DNA of 64,000 nt, from positions 4,268,720 through 4,332,719 of the forward strand of contig NZ_CM000745.1 of the NCBI RefSeq assembly GCF_000161455.1, written 5' to 3'. Below, piece after piece: positions 1-8,438 of this stretch. This DNA is from Bacillus pseudomycoides DSM 12442 (GTDB lineage: Bacteria > Bacillota > Bacilli > Bacillales > Bacillaceae_G). Positions within the stretch are counted from its first letter, which is position 1. Each line of letters opens with the position of its first letter. Below the pieces are notes generated by a model that saw only the letters and a program-made list of their open reading frames with translations, searched no databases and had not been told where the DNA came from. The position numbers and the translations under genes are program-made.

Positions 1-46
1 CAACCACCTTTAATGAACTTTTATATAATCATATATTACTTTTTAG

Positions 47-185
47 TGCCTATAGCACTTTAAAGTACGTACTGTTTTTCATGTTGAACATGTTTCATAA
101 TAGCATACGTAAGATGTAAATGAGTAGTACGGTACCAAAAAGTAACTATGTTACCTTTTGGTACCTATCGCACTTTAAAGTGCGT
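47..185. promoter_or_regulatory. Operator region of ytbDE with HxlR-type palindrome
   Basis: A near-perfect inverted repeat lies at 131-165: arms GGTACCAAAAAGTAAC and GTTACCTTTTGGTACC around TAT, with one mismatch. It is flanked by two copies of a shorter palindrome, GCACTTTAAAGTAC (55-68) and GCACTTTAAAGTGC (170-183), within a partly duplicated stretch. The reverse strand at positions 1-11 reads AAAGGTGGTTG, which looks like a ribosome site for a divergent gene starting just outside the window. In B. subtilis the HxlR-type regulator ytcD is divergent from ytbDE, so this is probably a shared YtcD-like operator (inference). Confidence 0.6.
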
Positions 186-313
186 TCTTTCGAAAAAGAA
201 TGAAACCATTCATAATAGCAGTTGTGAGCAGTAAAACTGTGTTTATTAGAAGATAAAAGGGCCTTTTTATCATACTATTATGATTGGATTTCTCATATTA
301 AGGAGGAGTTCGA

Positions 314-1531
314 TTGAGTTCATATACAGTACCGTCTTCAGATGTTCAAACAAATAGAAGAAGTGTGTTTGCTTTATTAGCATTAGCGATTAGTGCGTTT
401 GGAATTGGTACAACTGAATTTATTAGCGTCGGTTTATTGCCATCTATTTCGAACGATTTACATGTTTCAGTTACAACAGCAGGTTTAACCGTGTCTTTAT
501 ATGCACTAGGAGTAGCATTTGGCGCTCCTATATTAACGTCGTTGACAGCTAGTATGTCACGGAAAACGTTATTAATGTGGATTATGATTGTTTTCATTAT
601 TGGTAATGGTATTGCAGGAGTGGCAACAGGCTTTGGTGTACTGCTTGTTGCGAGAGTTGTATCTGCATTTGCGCATGGGGTATTTATGTCGATAGGTTCA
701 ACAATCGCTGCAGCTCTTGTGCCAGAAGATAAACGTGCTAGTGCAATTGCTTTTATGTTCACAGGCTTAACAGTCGCAACTATCACAGGTGTACCAATTG
801 GAACATTTATTGGTCAACAATTTGGCTGGAGAGCTTCGTTCATGGTTATCGTAGCAATTGGAATTGTTGCCCTTATCGCAAACAGTTTGTTAATTCCATC
901 TAGTTTAAAAAAAGGTACGTCTGTATCATTTCGCGATCAATTTAAATTAATAACAAACGGAAGACTATTACTTGTTTTCGTAATTACCGCATTAGGGTAC
1001 GGCGGAACATTTGTAACATTTACGTACTTGTCTCCATTATTACAAGAGGTGACAGGGTTTAAAGCAAGTACAGTTACAATCATTTTGTTAGTGTATGGGA
1101 TTGCAATTGCGATTGGAAATATGATTGGTGGAAAACTATCGAACCATAATCCAATTCGTGCATTATTCTATATGTTTTTCATTCAAGCGATTGTGCTATT
1201 CGTACTCACATTTACGGCGCCGTTTAAGGTAGCAGGGCTCATCACGATTATTTTAATGGGATTATTCGCGTTTATGAATGTTCCAGGATTACAAGTATAT
1301 GTTGTGATATTAGCTGAACGCTTTGTTCCGAGCGCTGTAGATGTTGCATCTGCAATTAACATTGCCTCCTTTAATGCAGGGATTGCTCTTGGGGCTTACC
1401 TTGGTGGCATTGTAACGAATTCATTAGGGTTAATTCATACAGCGTGGGTCGGCGCGATTATGGTAGCTGGTGCAGTCATATTAACGGCATGGAGTATGGG
1501 ATTAGAAAAACGAGATCAGGTAAAAAGTTAA
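314..1531 (+). CDS. ytbD: MFS drug/metabolite efflux transporter, YtbD-like
   Basis: A 405-residue membrane protein of the major facilitator superfamily (DHA1, AraJ-like) with about twelve hydrophobic segments. The TEF motif after the first segment and an SRKTL-type loop between segments 2 and 3 are typical of the family. It probably exports small toxic compounds by proton antiport; the substrate cannot be read from sequence. The TTG start follows AGGAGGAG (301-308) at a good distance. A YtbE-type aldo-keto reductase follows 56 bases later, matching the B. subtilis ytbD-ytbE pair, and an HxlR-type operator lies upstream. The symbol rests mainly on this context. Confidence 0.82.
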   Translation: MSSYTVPSSDVQTNRRSVFALLALAISAFGIGTTEFISVGLLPSISNDLHVSVTTAGLTVSLYALGVAFGAPILTSLTASMSRKTLLMWIMIVFIIGNGIAGVATGFGVLLVARVVSAFAHGVFMSIGSTIAAALVPEDKRASAIAFMFTGLTVATITGVPIGTFIGQQFGWRASFMVIVAIGIVALIANSLLIPSSLKKGTSVSFRDQFKLITNGRLLLVFVITALGYGGTFVTFTYLSPLLQEVTGFKASTVTIILLVYGIAIAIGNMIGGKLSNHNPIRALFYMFFIQAIVLFVLTFTAPFKVAGLITIILMGLFAFMNVPGLQVYVVILAERFVPSAVDVASAINIASFNAGIALGAYLGGIVTNSLGLIHTAWVGAIMVAGAVILTAWSMGLEKRDQVKS

Positions 1532-1587
1532 TATTTATAAGTGAACCATATTATACAAATGAAAAGATGATAGGAGAGAAAGAGAAT

Positions 1588-2430
1588 ATGATTAAGAATT
1601 TACAAGATCGTGTAGCGTTGCATAACGGCGTGGAAATGCCTTGGTTTGGTTTAGGTGTATTTAAAGTAGAGGAAGGACCTGAACTTGTTAATGCAGTAAA
1701 AACGGCGATTAAACAAGGATATCGCAGCATTGATACAGCGGCGATTTATGCAAATGAAAAAGCGGTAGGAGAAGGAATTCGCGAAGGTATTAAAGAAGCA
1801 GGTATCTCAAGAGAAGACTTATTCATCACTTCAAAAGTATGGAACAAAGATCAAGGATACGAAGAGACGTTAGCAGCTTATGAAGAAAGTCTACAAAAGT
1901 TAGGGCTTGAGTATTTAGATTTATATCTTGTTCATTGGCCGGTAGGAGGAAAATATAAAGATACATGGAGAGCATTAGAAAAGTTATATAAAGAAGGACG
2001 CGTACGTGCAATTGGTGTGAGTAACTTCCAAATTCATCATTTGAAAGATGTAATGGAAGATGCAGAAGTGAAACCGATGATTAACCAAGTAGAATATCAT
2101 CCACGTTTAACGCAAAAAGAATTGCGGGACTTCTGTCGTGAACAAGGTATTCAAATGGAGGCTTGGTCACCTCTTATGCAAGGGCAGTTATTAGATAACG
2201 AAACATTACAAGAAATCGCAGATAAATACGGTAAAACGACTGCGCAAATTATCTTGCGCTGGGATTTACAAAATGAAGTTGTAACGATTCCGAAATCAAC
2301 AAAAGAACACCGTATTACCCAAAATGCGGACATATTTAATTTTGAATTAACAAAAGAAGATATGGAACAAATTGATGCGTTAAATCAGAATCATCGCGTT
2401 GGTCCAGATCCGGATAACTTTGATTTCTAA
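1588..2430 (+). CDS. ytbE: Aldo-keto reductase YtbE
   Basis: A 280-residue cytosolic NADPH-dependent aldo-keto reductase with an AKR (beta/alpha)8 barrel. The catalytic tetrad is visible: D49 and Y54 (SIDTAAIY), K83 (TSKVW) and H116 (VHWP). The C-terminus, RVGPDPDNFDF, is what I recall for B. subtilis YtbE, which separates it from the paralogue YvgN. The ATG at 1588 is chosen over an upstream in-frame ATG because AGGAGAG (1572-1578) precedes it. It probably reduces reactive aldehydes such as methylglyoxal, and it likely shares a transcript with the transporter upstream. Confidence 0.9.
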   Translation: MIKNLQDRVALHNGVEMPWFGLGVFKVEEGPELVNAVKTAIKQGYRSIDTAAIYANEKAVGEGIREGIKEAGISREDLFITSKVWNKDQGYEETLAAYEESLQKLGLEYLDLYLVHWPVGGKYKDTWRALEKLYKEGRVRAIGVSNFQIHHLKDVMEDAEVKPMINQVEYHPRLTQKELRDFCREQGIQMEAWSPLMQGQLLDNETLQEIADKYGKTTAQIILRWDLQNEVVTIPKSTKEHRITQNADIFNFELTKEDMEQIDALNQNHRVGPDPDNFDF

Positions 2431-2437
2431 AATGAAC

Positions 2438-2476
2438 AGAAGAGAGGGGCACAAAAAAATTTGTGCTCTTCTTTTT
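2438..2476 (+). terminator. Terminator after ytbE
   Basis: GGGCACAAA and TTTGTGCTC form a hairpin followed by TTCTTTTT. Confidence 0.8.
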
Positions 2477-2572
2477 AATTGCAGAAAACTAAAAATTCAA
2501 ACAAATATTTACTCTGTATATGAAATAGGATATCTTAAATTTATAATATGAAATTTTCCTAGGGAGGCACAT

Positions 2573-3133
2573 ATGAACAATCATCGTACAAATCATTTCC
2601 GCATGTTAATTGTTACTGCACTATTTGCTGCTATTATTGGTATTTTGGCCCAAGTTACAATTCCTCTGCCGCTCGTTCCGATAACAGGACAAACATTAGC
2701 GATTGGTCTTACTGCTACAATTTTGGGTTCACGTTATGGCACTTTATCTGTACTGTTATATGTTTTAATTGGTGCAACTGGAATTCCTGTTTATGCTGGG
2801 TTTAGTGGCGGTTTATCCGTTTTATTTGGTCCTACAGGCGGCTTCCTATTAGCCTTCATTCCAACTGCTTTTTTAATTGGTTTGTTAACTGAGAAGACAA
2901 AGCTTACATTTTGGAATTCGTTAATGGCAAATGTTTTAGGAATGTTTGTGACATTAACGATTGGGACTGTATTCTTAAAGTATGTGGCATCGCTAGGATG
3001 GCAAGTTGCTTTCATGGGTGGTTTTGTGCCCTTCCTTATTGTAGGCGTAATAAAAGCTGCATTAGCTGCATGGGTTGGGATTAAGGTAAGAGGAGCGTTA
3101 GTACGTTCGAAATTATTATTGCAAGAAAACTAA
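2573..3133 (+). CDS. bioY: Biotin transporter substrate-binding subunit BioY
   Basis: A 186-residue protein with about six hydrophobic segments that matches the BioY family: IPLPLVPITGQTLAIGL near the N-terminus, then GSRYGTLSVLLYVLIG and GPTGGFLLAF. BioY is the S component of ECF transporters and takes up biotin alone or with the shared EcfAA'T module, which is not encoded here. GGGAGG precedes the ATG. A BirA-type operator is expected in this family, but I could not identify a convincing one in the AT-rich leader at 2480-2570. Confidence 0.92.
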   Translation: MNNHRTNHFRMLIVTALFAAIIGILAQVTIPLPLVPITGQTLAIGLTATILGSRYGTLSVLLYVLIGATGIPVYAGFSGGLSVLFGPTGGFLLAFIPTAFLIGLLTEKTKLTFWNSLMANVLGMFVTLTIGTVFLKYVASLGWQVAFMGGFVPFLIVGVIKAALAAWVGIKVRGALVRSKLLLQEN

Positions 3134-3144
3134 ATGATAATAGA

Positions 3145-3180
3145 AACACGCGTAGAATGATCTCTGCGCGTGTTTTTTTA
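3145..3180 (+). terminator. Terminator after bioY
   Basis: ACACGCG and CGCGTGT arms are followed by a run of seven T. Confidence 0.8.
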
Positions 3181-3274
3181 TAGCGTCTTAAGAAGGGAAA
3201 AGTAATGTATAAAAAGACTTTTTAACTAGATACTATACAGTAGTAAATTTGTTATTTTATAAGGGGTTGTGAAC

Positions 3275-4177
3275 ATGAATATTAAACAATCGTATAAGTT
3301 ATTGGTTGCTTTTTTGAGTGTTTTATTTGTATTTGCGAATTTATTATTCCCACTCCAAAAAGCATCGGCAGAAGTCATGGATCATACAAAGTATCAAATG
3401 GATTGGAGCTACAGTAAATCAAAAAAGAAACCAATCCGAACAGAGCTTATTAAAACAGCAGATGGGAAAATTGCATTCTGCTTGAATGTAGATTTGAAAT
3501 CACCAAGCGGTCAAGATTTACCTGAAATAGGTAAGGTGGATATTGGGGTGTACCGCGTGTTATTAAATGGATATCCACAGAAGAGTCCACAAGAATTAGG
3601 TGTCTCTGATTGGAGAGAGGCGCATTATGCGACGCAGCTCGCTGTATGGAATGCGCTGGGACAAGTGGATATTAATGATTTAGATTTTCGTAATAAAAAT
3701 GTAGAAAAAGTAATGAAAGATATTGTTGCGAAAGCAAAGAGCAGTGAAGAAGTACAAGAAATTACGATGAGTGTTACGCCGTCAGAAAAGCAAGAAGCAG
3801 TATTAAAAGATGAGTTCTTCGAAACAGGTTTATATACGGTGCAAACAAATGCGAAAAGTGGAACGTACCAAGTGCAAGCAACTGGTGCGCCTGCAGGAGT
3901 TAAATTTGTGAATGAAAAGGGCGAAACAAAAACACAGTTTAATGTGGGGGAAAAGTTCCGTATTTTAATTCCAAAACAGACGCCATCTGGTGAATTTAGC
4001 TTTAAAGTATCAGGAACTTTAACAAAATTACAAGGTATCGCGCATAAAGGAACACCGAAAATTCAAGATGCGGTAGTTTTATTAGAGCGCAGTGAAGAAA
4101 AAACAAGCCCAGATTTAGCGGTAAGCTGGAAAAAAACTGAAGCACCGCAGAAACCGAATAAACCTTATAAACGATAA
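3275..4177 (+). CDS. Secreted thioester-domain protein without wall anchor
   Basis: A 300-residue exported protein. Residues 1-32 are a signal peptide with likely cleavage after ASA. It carries a thioester domain of the type in Gram-positive adhesins: C69 in IAFCLN and Q121 in the TQLAVW motif (120-125) would form the Cys-Gln thioester that binds host amines covalently. After about residue 180 comes a beta-rich region. The protein ends PNKPYKR with no LPXTG motif, hydrophobic tail or charged anchor, and a terminator follows at once. ATG 3275 is preferred over GTG 3269 because AAGGGG lies 8 bases upstream of it. Function in adhesion is inferred from the family. Confidence 0.8.
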   Translation: MNIKQSYKLLVAFLSVLFVFANLLFPLQKASAEVMDHTKYQMDWSYSKSKKKPIRTELIKTADGKIAFCLNVDLKSPSGQDLPEIGKVDIGVYRVLLNGYPQKSPQELGVSDWREAHYATQLAVWNALGQVDINDLDFRNKNVEKVMKDIVAKAKSSEEVQEITMSVTPSEKQEAVLKDEFFETGLYTVQTNAKSGTYQVQATGAPAGVKFVNEKGETKTQFNVGEKFRILIPKQTPSGEFSFKVSGTLTKLQGIAHKGTPKIQDAVVLLERSEEKTSPDLAVSWKKTEAPQKPNKPYKR

Positions 4178-4178
4178 A

Positions 4179-4211
4179 AAAGCGCTGGCGTTTGCCAGCG
4201 CTTTTTTTCTA
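4179..4211. terminator. Bidirectional terminator
   Basis: AGCGCTGGC and GCCAGCGCT arms around GTTT, with A and T runs on both sides, serve the convergent genes at 3275 and 4853. Confidence 0.9.
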
Positions 4212-4214
4212 TTA

Positions 4215-4853
4215 TTATTCAGCTTCTGATACAACTGTAAAGCGTTCGTTCACGTGTTTTGGATTTTCAATTTCATCAAGTGCAGCTACAGCGAAGTCTT
4301 CGTAACTTACATAGCTGTCGCCTTTTTCGTTAACAAGAAGGTGGTCTTTACCAGCTTTGTAAGAACCAGTACGTTTTCCTAATGCGAATAGAGCAGAAGG
4401 ACTAATGAATGTCCAAGTGATATCGTTTGTTTGTTGTAAAATTTCTAGGTTTTTTCCTTGGTTTTGAGCTGTTGCAAGATATTCTTTAGGGAAACCTGGT
4501 GTATCAAATACACGTGTTGTTTTTGCCTCATCTACAAATAAACTTCCAGCGCCTCCGACAACAAGTAACTTCGTATTAGGGGCACCTTTCATTGCCTCAA
4601 TTAATACGTTCCCTGCATCTACGTGAAGATGTTCACTTCCAGCAGGAGCGCCAAACGCATTCACGATTATGTCAAATGCTTGTATGTCATTAGCAGTAAG
4701 ATCGAAAACATCTTTTTCTAAAACTTTTACATTATTCTCTGTGATTTTTGCGGCGTTTCTTACGATTGCAGTAACTTCATGACCGCGATCAAGTGCTTCT
4801 TTCATAATACGACTTCCAGCTTTTCCGTTTGCTCCGATAATTCCGATTTTCAT
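4215..4853 (-). CDS. NAD(P)H-binding oxidoreductase (COG2910, NmrA-like)
   Basis: A 212-residue Rossmann-fold protein. GIIGANGKAG at residues 4-13 is the dinucleotide-binding glycine motif, and the VVGGAGSLF segment fits the atypical SDR/NADH-flavin reductase group often linked to redox regulators. Substrate is unknown. ATG 4853 is chosen because GGAGG lies 8 bases before it; an upstream TTG in frame would overlap that ribosome site. The promoter overlaps a GTAAC palindrome, suggesting repression by an HxlR-type regulator encoded elsewhere. Confidence 0.82.
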   Translation of the reverse strand: MKIGIIGANGKAGSRIMKEALDRGHEVTAIVRNAAKITENNVKVLEKDVFDLTANDIQAFDIIVNAFGAPAGSEHLHVDAGNVLIEAMKGAPNTKLLVVGGAGSLFVDEAKTTRVFDTPGFPKEYLATAQNQGKNLEILQQTNDITWTFISPSALFALGKRTGSYKAGKDHLLVNEKGDSYVSYEDFAVAALDEIENPKHVNERFTVVSEAE

Positions 4854-4946
4854 AATATATACCTCCAAATGTTTAATAGAATAAATACCTAAAATGTATG
4901 TGCAAAAATGAATCGATGTAGTTAAGCAAGTTTGATACCACTTGTT

Positions 4947-4981
4947 GTAACTAGTATAGTTACAGAGTTAGTTTTTGTCAA
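4947..4981 (-). promoter_or_regulatory. SigA promoter overlapped by GTAAC palindrome
   Basis: On the minus strand TTGACA (4976-4981), a 17-base spacer and TATACT (4953-4958) form a near-consensus promoter for the gene at 4853. The inverted repeat GTAACTA-GTA-TAGTTAC (4947-4963) covers the -10 box, a typical repressor position, and resembles HxlR-family operators. Confidence 0.75.
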
Positions 4982-5177
4982 TCGCTTTGTTTATGAAAAA
5001 TATTTCTTCAAGTAGTATGTGCGTTTCTAAAAATAAGAAGTCATATTTCTTAACAAGTAACACGATTGTGTTATAAAACCTAACATTTGGAAGCGATAAT
5101 CTGTCGAAAAATGTTGATTTTTGAATATTTTTTAAATATAATTCAATTTATGAGAAGAAAAGGGAGGGACTAATCGT

Positions 5178-6614
5178 ATGAATATTTTAGAACAGTTCGT
5201 TTCATCAACGAATACGATTCTTTGGTCATATATTCTTATCGCAATGTTAATAGGCTTAGGGCTTTATTTTTCTATTAAATTGAAATTCGTACAAATTACC
5301 CATCTAGGCGAAATGGTACGATTAATGAGTGATGGATTAACTGGAAAGACACGTAAAAAGGGCAGCGTATCTTCTTTCCAAGCTTTCTGTATGAGTTCAG
5401 CAGCCCGCATTGGGATCGGGAACTTGGCTGGTGTGGCACTAGCTATTTCTATGGGAGGACCCGGCGCAGTCTTTTGGATGTGGGTAATTGCAATTATCGG
5501 GGCATCTTCAAGCTTTGTAGAAAGTACACTTGCACAGATTTATAAAGTAAAAGATGGCAGCGGCTTCCGTGGTGGTCCTGCTTATTATATGGAAAAAGGT
5601 TTAAATAAACGTTGGATGGGAATTTGGTTTTCTATTCTGATTACAATTAGTTACGGTTTAATTTTCAACTCAGTACAGGCAAATACAGTTACGCTAGCAT
5701 TTAAAAATGCATTCGGTTTAGAGCGTTATGTTGTAGGAATCGCATTAGCTGCATTAGTCGCAGTTATTATTTTTGGCGGCGTTAAAAGTATTGCACGTAT
5801 GTCAGAAATGATTGTTCCACCAATGGCAATTATTTATATAGCAGTAGCTGTTTTCGTTGTTATTAAAAACTTCTATTTACTACCAGATGTTTTCACAGAA
5901 ATCTTTAAAGGTGCATTCGGTTTAGATTCAGCTGTAGGTGGCGGTATCGGGGCTGCGATGAAGTATGGTATTCAGCGTGGATTATTTGCGAACGAAGCAG
6001 GTATGGGTAGTGCGCCGAATGCGGCTGCGACAGCAGATGTAACGCATCCAGCTAAACAAGGATTTATTCAAACAATTGGAGTTTTAGTAGATACATTTTT
6101 AGTATGTACATCAACAGCGTTTATCGTACTATGCTCTGGAGCATATAAGGCAACGAATTTAGAAGGAATTGAATTAACACAAAAGGCGCTAAGCTCACAA
6201 ATTGGTCCATGGGCAAGTAGCTTCTTAGCGATTATTATTTTCCTATTTGCGTTCAGTTCACTTCTAGGAAACTATTATTATGGTGAAACAAATATCGAAT
6301 TCATTAAGAAAAGTAAAACATGGTTAATGATTTACCGTGCTGCAGTAGTTGGAATGGTGTTATTCGGTTCTGTTGCGACGCTTCAAGTCGTATGGAATAT
6401 GGCAGACTTATTTATGGGTCTAATGGTAATCACAAACTTAATTGCGATTACACTTCTTGGCCGATTTGCATATGCTGCGTTGACAGACTATGTAAAGCAA
6501 AAGAAACAAGGGAAAGATCCAGTCTTCCATGCAAGCTCTATTCCAGGTTTGGAAAACACAGAATGCTGGGAAGATTCTATGGTAACAAAAGAAAAAGAAG
6601 AAAAAGCTGTATAA
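5178..6614 (+). CDS. Alanine/glycine:cation symporter (AGCS family)
   Basis: A 478-residue integral membrane protein with about 10-11 hydrophobic segments. The glycine-rich GIGNLAGVALAISMGGPGAVFWMW and the NEAGMGSAPNAAATADVTHP stretches are hallmarks of the AGCS (alanine or glycine:sodium symporter) family. It imports a small amino acid such as alanine, glycine or glutamine with Na+; the exact substrate cannot be assigned. It resembles B. subtilis YrbD more than AlsT at the N-terminus (from memory). GGGAGGG precedes the ATG. It stands as a single gene with its own terminator. Confidence 0.9.
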   Translation: MNILEQFVSSTNTILWSYILIAMLIGLGLYFSIKLKFVQITHLGEMVRLMSDGLTGKTRKKGSVSSFQAFCMSSAARIGIGNLAGVALAISMGGPGAVFWMWVIAIIGASSSFVESTLAQIYKVKDGSGFRGGPAYYMEKGLNKRWMGIWFSILITISYGLIFNSVQANTVTLAFKNAFGLERYVVGIALAALVAVIIFGGVKSIARMSEMIVPPMAIIYIAVAVFVVIKNFYLLPDVFTEIFKGAFGLDSAVGGGIGAAMKYGIQRGLFANEAGMGSAPNAAATADVTHPAKQGFIQTIGVLVDTFLVCTSTAFIVLCSGAYKATNLEGIELTQKALSSQIGPWASSFLAIIIFLFAFSSLLGNYYYGETNIEFIKKSKTWLMIYRAAVVGMVLFGSVATLQVVWNMADLFMGLMVITNLIAITLLGRFAYAALTDYVKQKKQGKDPVFHASSIPGLENTECWEDSMVTKEKEEKAV

Positions 6615-6623
6615 TAAGGAAAG

Positions 6624-6653
6624 GGCATCAGAGAGAATCTGATGCCTTTTTTT
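6624..6653 (+). terminator. Terminator after AGCS symporter gene
   Basis: GGCATCAGA and TCTGATGCC arms around GAGAA, followed by seven T. Confidence 0.9.
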
Positions 6654-6914
6654 ATGGTTTGTAGGAAAAACCGAACATTAATAGAGTTTTTATGTTTATT
6701 ATATTTTTTTAGAAATATAAAGATGTGAGTTGAAATTTATGTTAGAATGTATAAGGTCTTTCCAGGTAAGAGGTAAGACGGGTTTTGAGGTATAGCATAT
6801 ATATTTTTATATGTTAGGTGAAAGTTCGGATTATTTATTTTTTATATGGTCAGACGTTCAACGTTAAATAATTTTCTATAGCGTTGAATAAGGTTTAAAT
6901 GGAGGATTTTATCT
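6654..6914 (+). promoter_or_regulatory. Leader region of first nupC
   Basis: No gene seen. The stretch is AT-rich and contains TGGTCAGACGT at 6847-6857, repeated at 8382-8392 before the second nupC. GGAGG lies just before the start codon. I could not match a purine riboswitch or a clear SigA promoter. Confidence 0.4.
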
Positions 6915-8096
6915 ATGAAATTTGTTATGTTTCTTGTAGGATTACTCGTTGTATTTATACTCGGGTTTCTTATAAGTACGGATCGAAAGAAGATTAAGTA
7001 TAAACCAATTGTGGTTATGCTTGTTATTCAGTTAGCATTATCGTACTTCCTATTAAATACACAGATTGGTTATATTTTAGTAAAAGGAATTTCTGATGGA
7101 TTTGGAGCATTACTTACATATGCGGAATCTGGAATCGTTTTCGTATTTGGTGGTCTTGTTAATAAAGGGGAAATTTCCTTCTTCTTAACAGCATTATTAC
7201 CAATCGTGTTCTTTGCCGTATTAATTGGGATCCTGCAACACTTTAAAATTTTACCGATATTTATTCGTTCAATTGGTACCCTGTTAAGTAAAGTAAATGG
7301 TTTAGGAAAGTTAGAATCATATAATGCAGTAGCGGCAGCAATCGTCGGGCAGGCTGAAGTATTTATTACGGTAAAAGATCAATTAAGCAAAATACCGAGG
7401 CATCGTTTATATACACTTTGTGCTTCTTCTATGTCGACAGTATCTATGTCGATTGTTGGATCATATATGAAAATGATTGATCCGAAATATGTAGTAACAG
7501 CACTTGTATTAAATTTATTTAGTGGTTTTATTATCATTCATATTATTAACCCGTATGATATTACGGAAGAAGAGGACACACTTAAGTTAGAAAATAAACA
7601 AAAGCAATCATTTTTCGAAATGCTTGGCGAATATATTATGCTTGGATTTACAATTGCGATTACAGTAGCAGCGATGTTACTTGGTTTCGTAGCGTTAATT
7701 ACAGCAATTAATAGCTTGTTCGATTCTATTTTCGGCATTACATTCCAAGCAATATTAGGATACATTTTCTCACCACTTGCATTTGTAATGGGTATCCCGC
7801 AATCAGAAATGGTAACAGCGGGACAAATTATGGCAACAAAATTAGTATCAAATGAATTTGTTGCGATGCTTGACCTTGGAAAAGTAGGAGGAGAATTATC
7901 AGCTCGTACAGTTGGTATCCTTTCTGTATTCCTTGTATCATTTGCAAACTTCTCATCTATTGGAATTATTGCAGGGGCAACGAAAGGGATCGATGAAAAT
8001 CAATCAAATGTTGTTTCTTCATTCGGATTAAAGCTTGTATATGGTGCAACGTTAGTAAGTATTTTATCAGCGATTATCGTTGGTGTAATGTTATAG
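6915..8096 (+). CDS. nupC: Concentrative nucleoside transporter NupC (copy 1)
   Basis: A 393-residue CNT-family permease. Conserved CNT features include the gating helix and nucleoside-binding stretch near GKLESYNAVAAAIVGQAEVF, then STVSMSIVGSYM, and SNEFVAML with ANFSSIGIIAG toward the C-terminus. It imports nucleosides by cation symport and is alignable end to end with what I recall of B. subtilis NupC. A closely similar second copy follows on the same strand after a terminator, so the two genes are probably regulated separately. The pyrimidine preference is inferred from B. subtilis NupC. Confidence 0.92.
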   Translation: MKFVMFLVGLLVVFILGFLISTDRKKIKYKPIVVMLVIQLALSYFLLNTQIGYILVKGISDGFGALLTYAESGIVFVFGGLVNKGEISFFLTALLPIVFFAVLIGILQHFKILPIFIRSIGTLLSKVNGLGKLESYNAVAAAIVGQAEVFITVKDQLSKIPRHRLYTLCASSMSTVSMSIVGSYMKMIDPKYVVTALVLNLFSGFIIIHIINPYDITEEEDTLKLENKQKQSFFEMLGEYIMLGFTIAITVAAMLLGFVALITAINSLFDSIFGITFQAILGYIFSPLAFVMGIPQSEMVTAGQIMATKLVSNEFVAMLDLGKVGGELSARTVGILSVFLVSFANFSSIGIIAGATKGIDENQSNVVSSFGLKLVYGATLVSILSAIIVGVML

Positions 8097-8100
8097 AAAT

Positions 8101-8134
8101 AAAAAGCAGTGAGCAGAAGCTCATTGCTTTTTTA
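8101..8134 (+). terminator. Terminator after nupC copy 1
   Basis: AAAAAGCAGTGAGC pairs with GCTCATTGCTTTTTT around AGAA. Confidence 0.9.
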
Positions 8135-8217
8135 TTTCATAGACATAAATTCTAGCGAGATTTGTAAGGGAGAAATTAACATATCATTTATTGAAAAAAT
8201 TATGTTGCATTTCATCT

Positions 8218-8231
8218 GGATAACGCTTACA
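8218..8231 (+). promoter_or_regulatory. Weak cre-like site
   Basis: GGATAACGCTTACA matches 12 of 14 positions of the CcpA consensus TGWAANCGNTNWCA. Confidence 0.35.
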
Positions 8232-8308
8232 ATTTGTTTGTGGGTGGTATCAGTTTCATACTTTAAATCAAGTAGGTAAGAAGACCACTAATTGTAAATT
8301 ATAATTTA

Positions 8309-8322
8309 TGTAAACGCTTACT
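8309..8322 (+). promoter_or_regulatory. cre-like site before nupC copy 2
   Basis: TGTAAACGCTTACT matches 13 of 14 positions of the CcpA consensus. B. subtilis nupC is under carbon catabolite control, so CcpA repression of this copy is plausible. No comparable site was found before copy 1. Confidence 0.55.
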
Positions 8323-8381
8323 GGTTTTAGGATACATTGTAAAGTAAATAGTATTTAGGGGTTCTATTTTTTTAACATCGA

Positions 8382-8408
8382 TGGTCAGACGTCATTCGTT
8401 GGACGACC
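8382..8408 (+). promoter_or_regulatory. TGGTC...GACCA element before nupC copy 2
   Basis: TGGTCAGACGTC and GGACGACCA form an interrupted inverted repeat. Its left half is shared with the leader of the first nupC (6847-6857). It could be a GntR-like operator or an RNA stem just before the ribosome site. Confidence 0.4.
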
Positions 8409-8438
8409 AATAACTCATGGAAAGTGGAGGATTCACAT

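Noticed and set aside
6320..6664. 114-codon reading in another frame of the AGCS gene
   Set aside because: Shadow of a well-conserved transporter and runs through its terminator.
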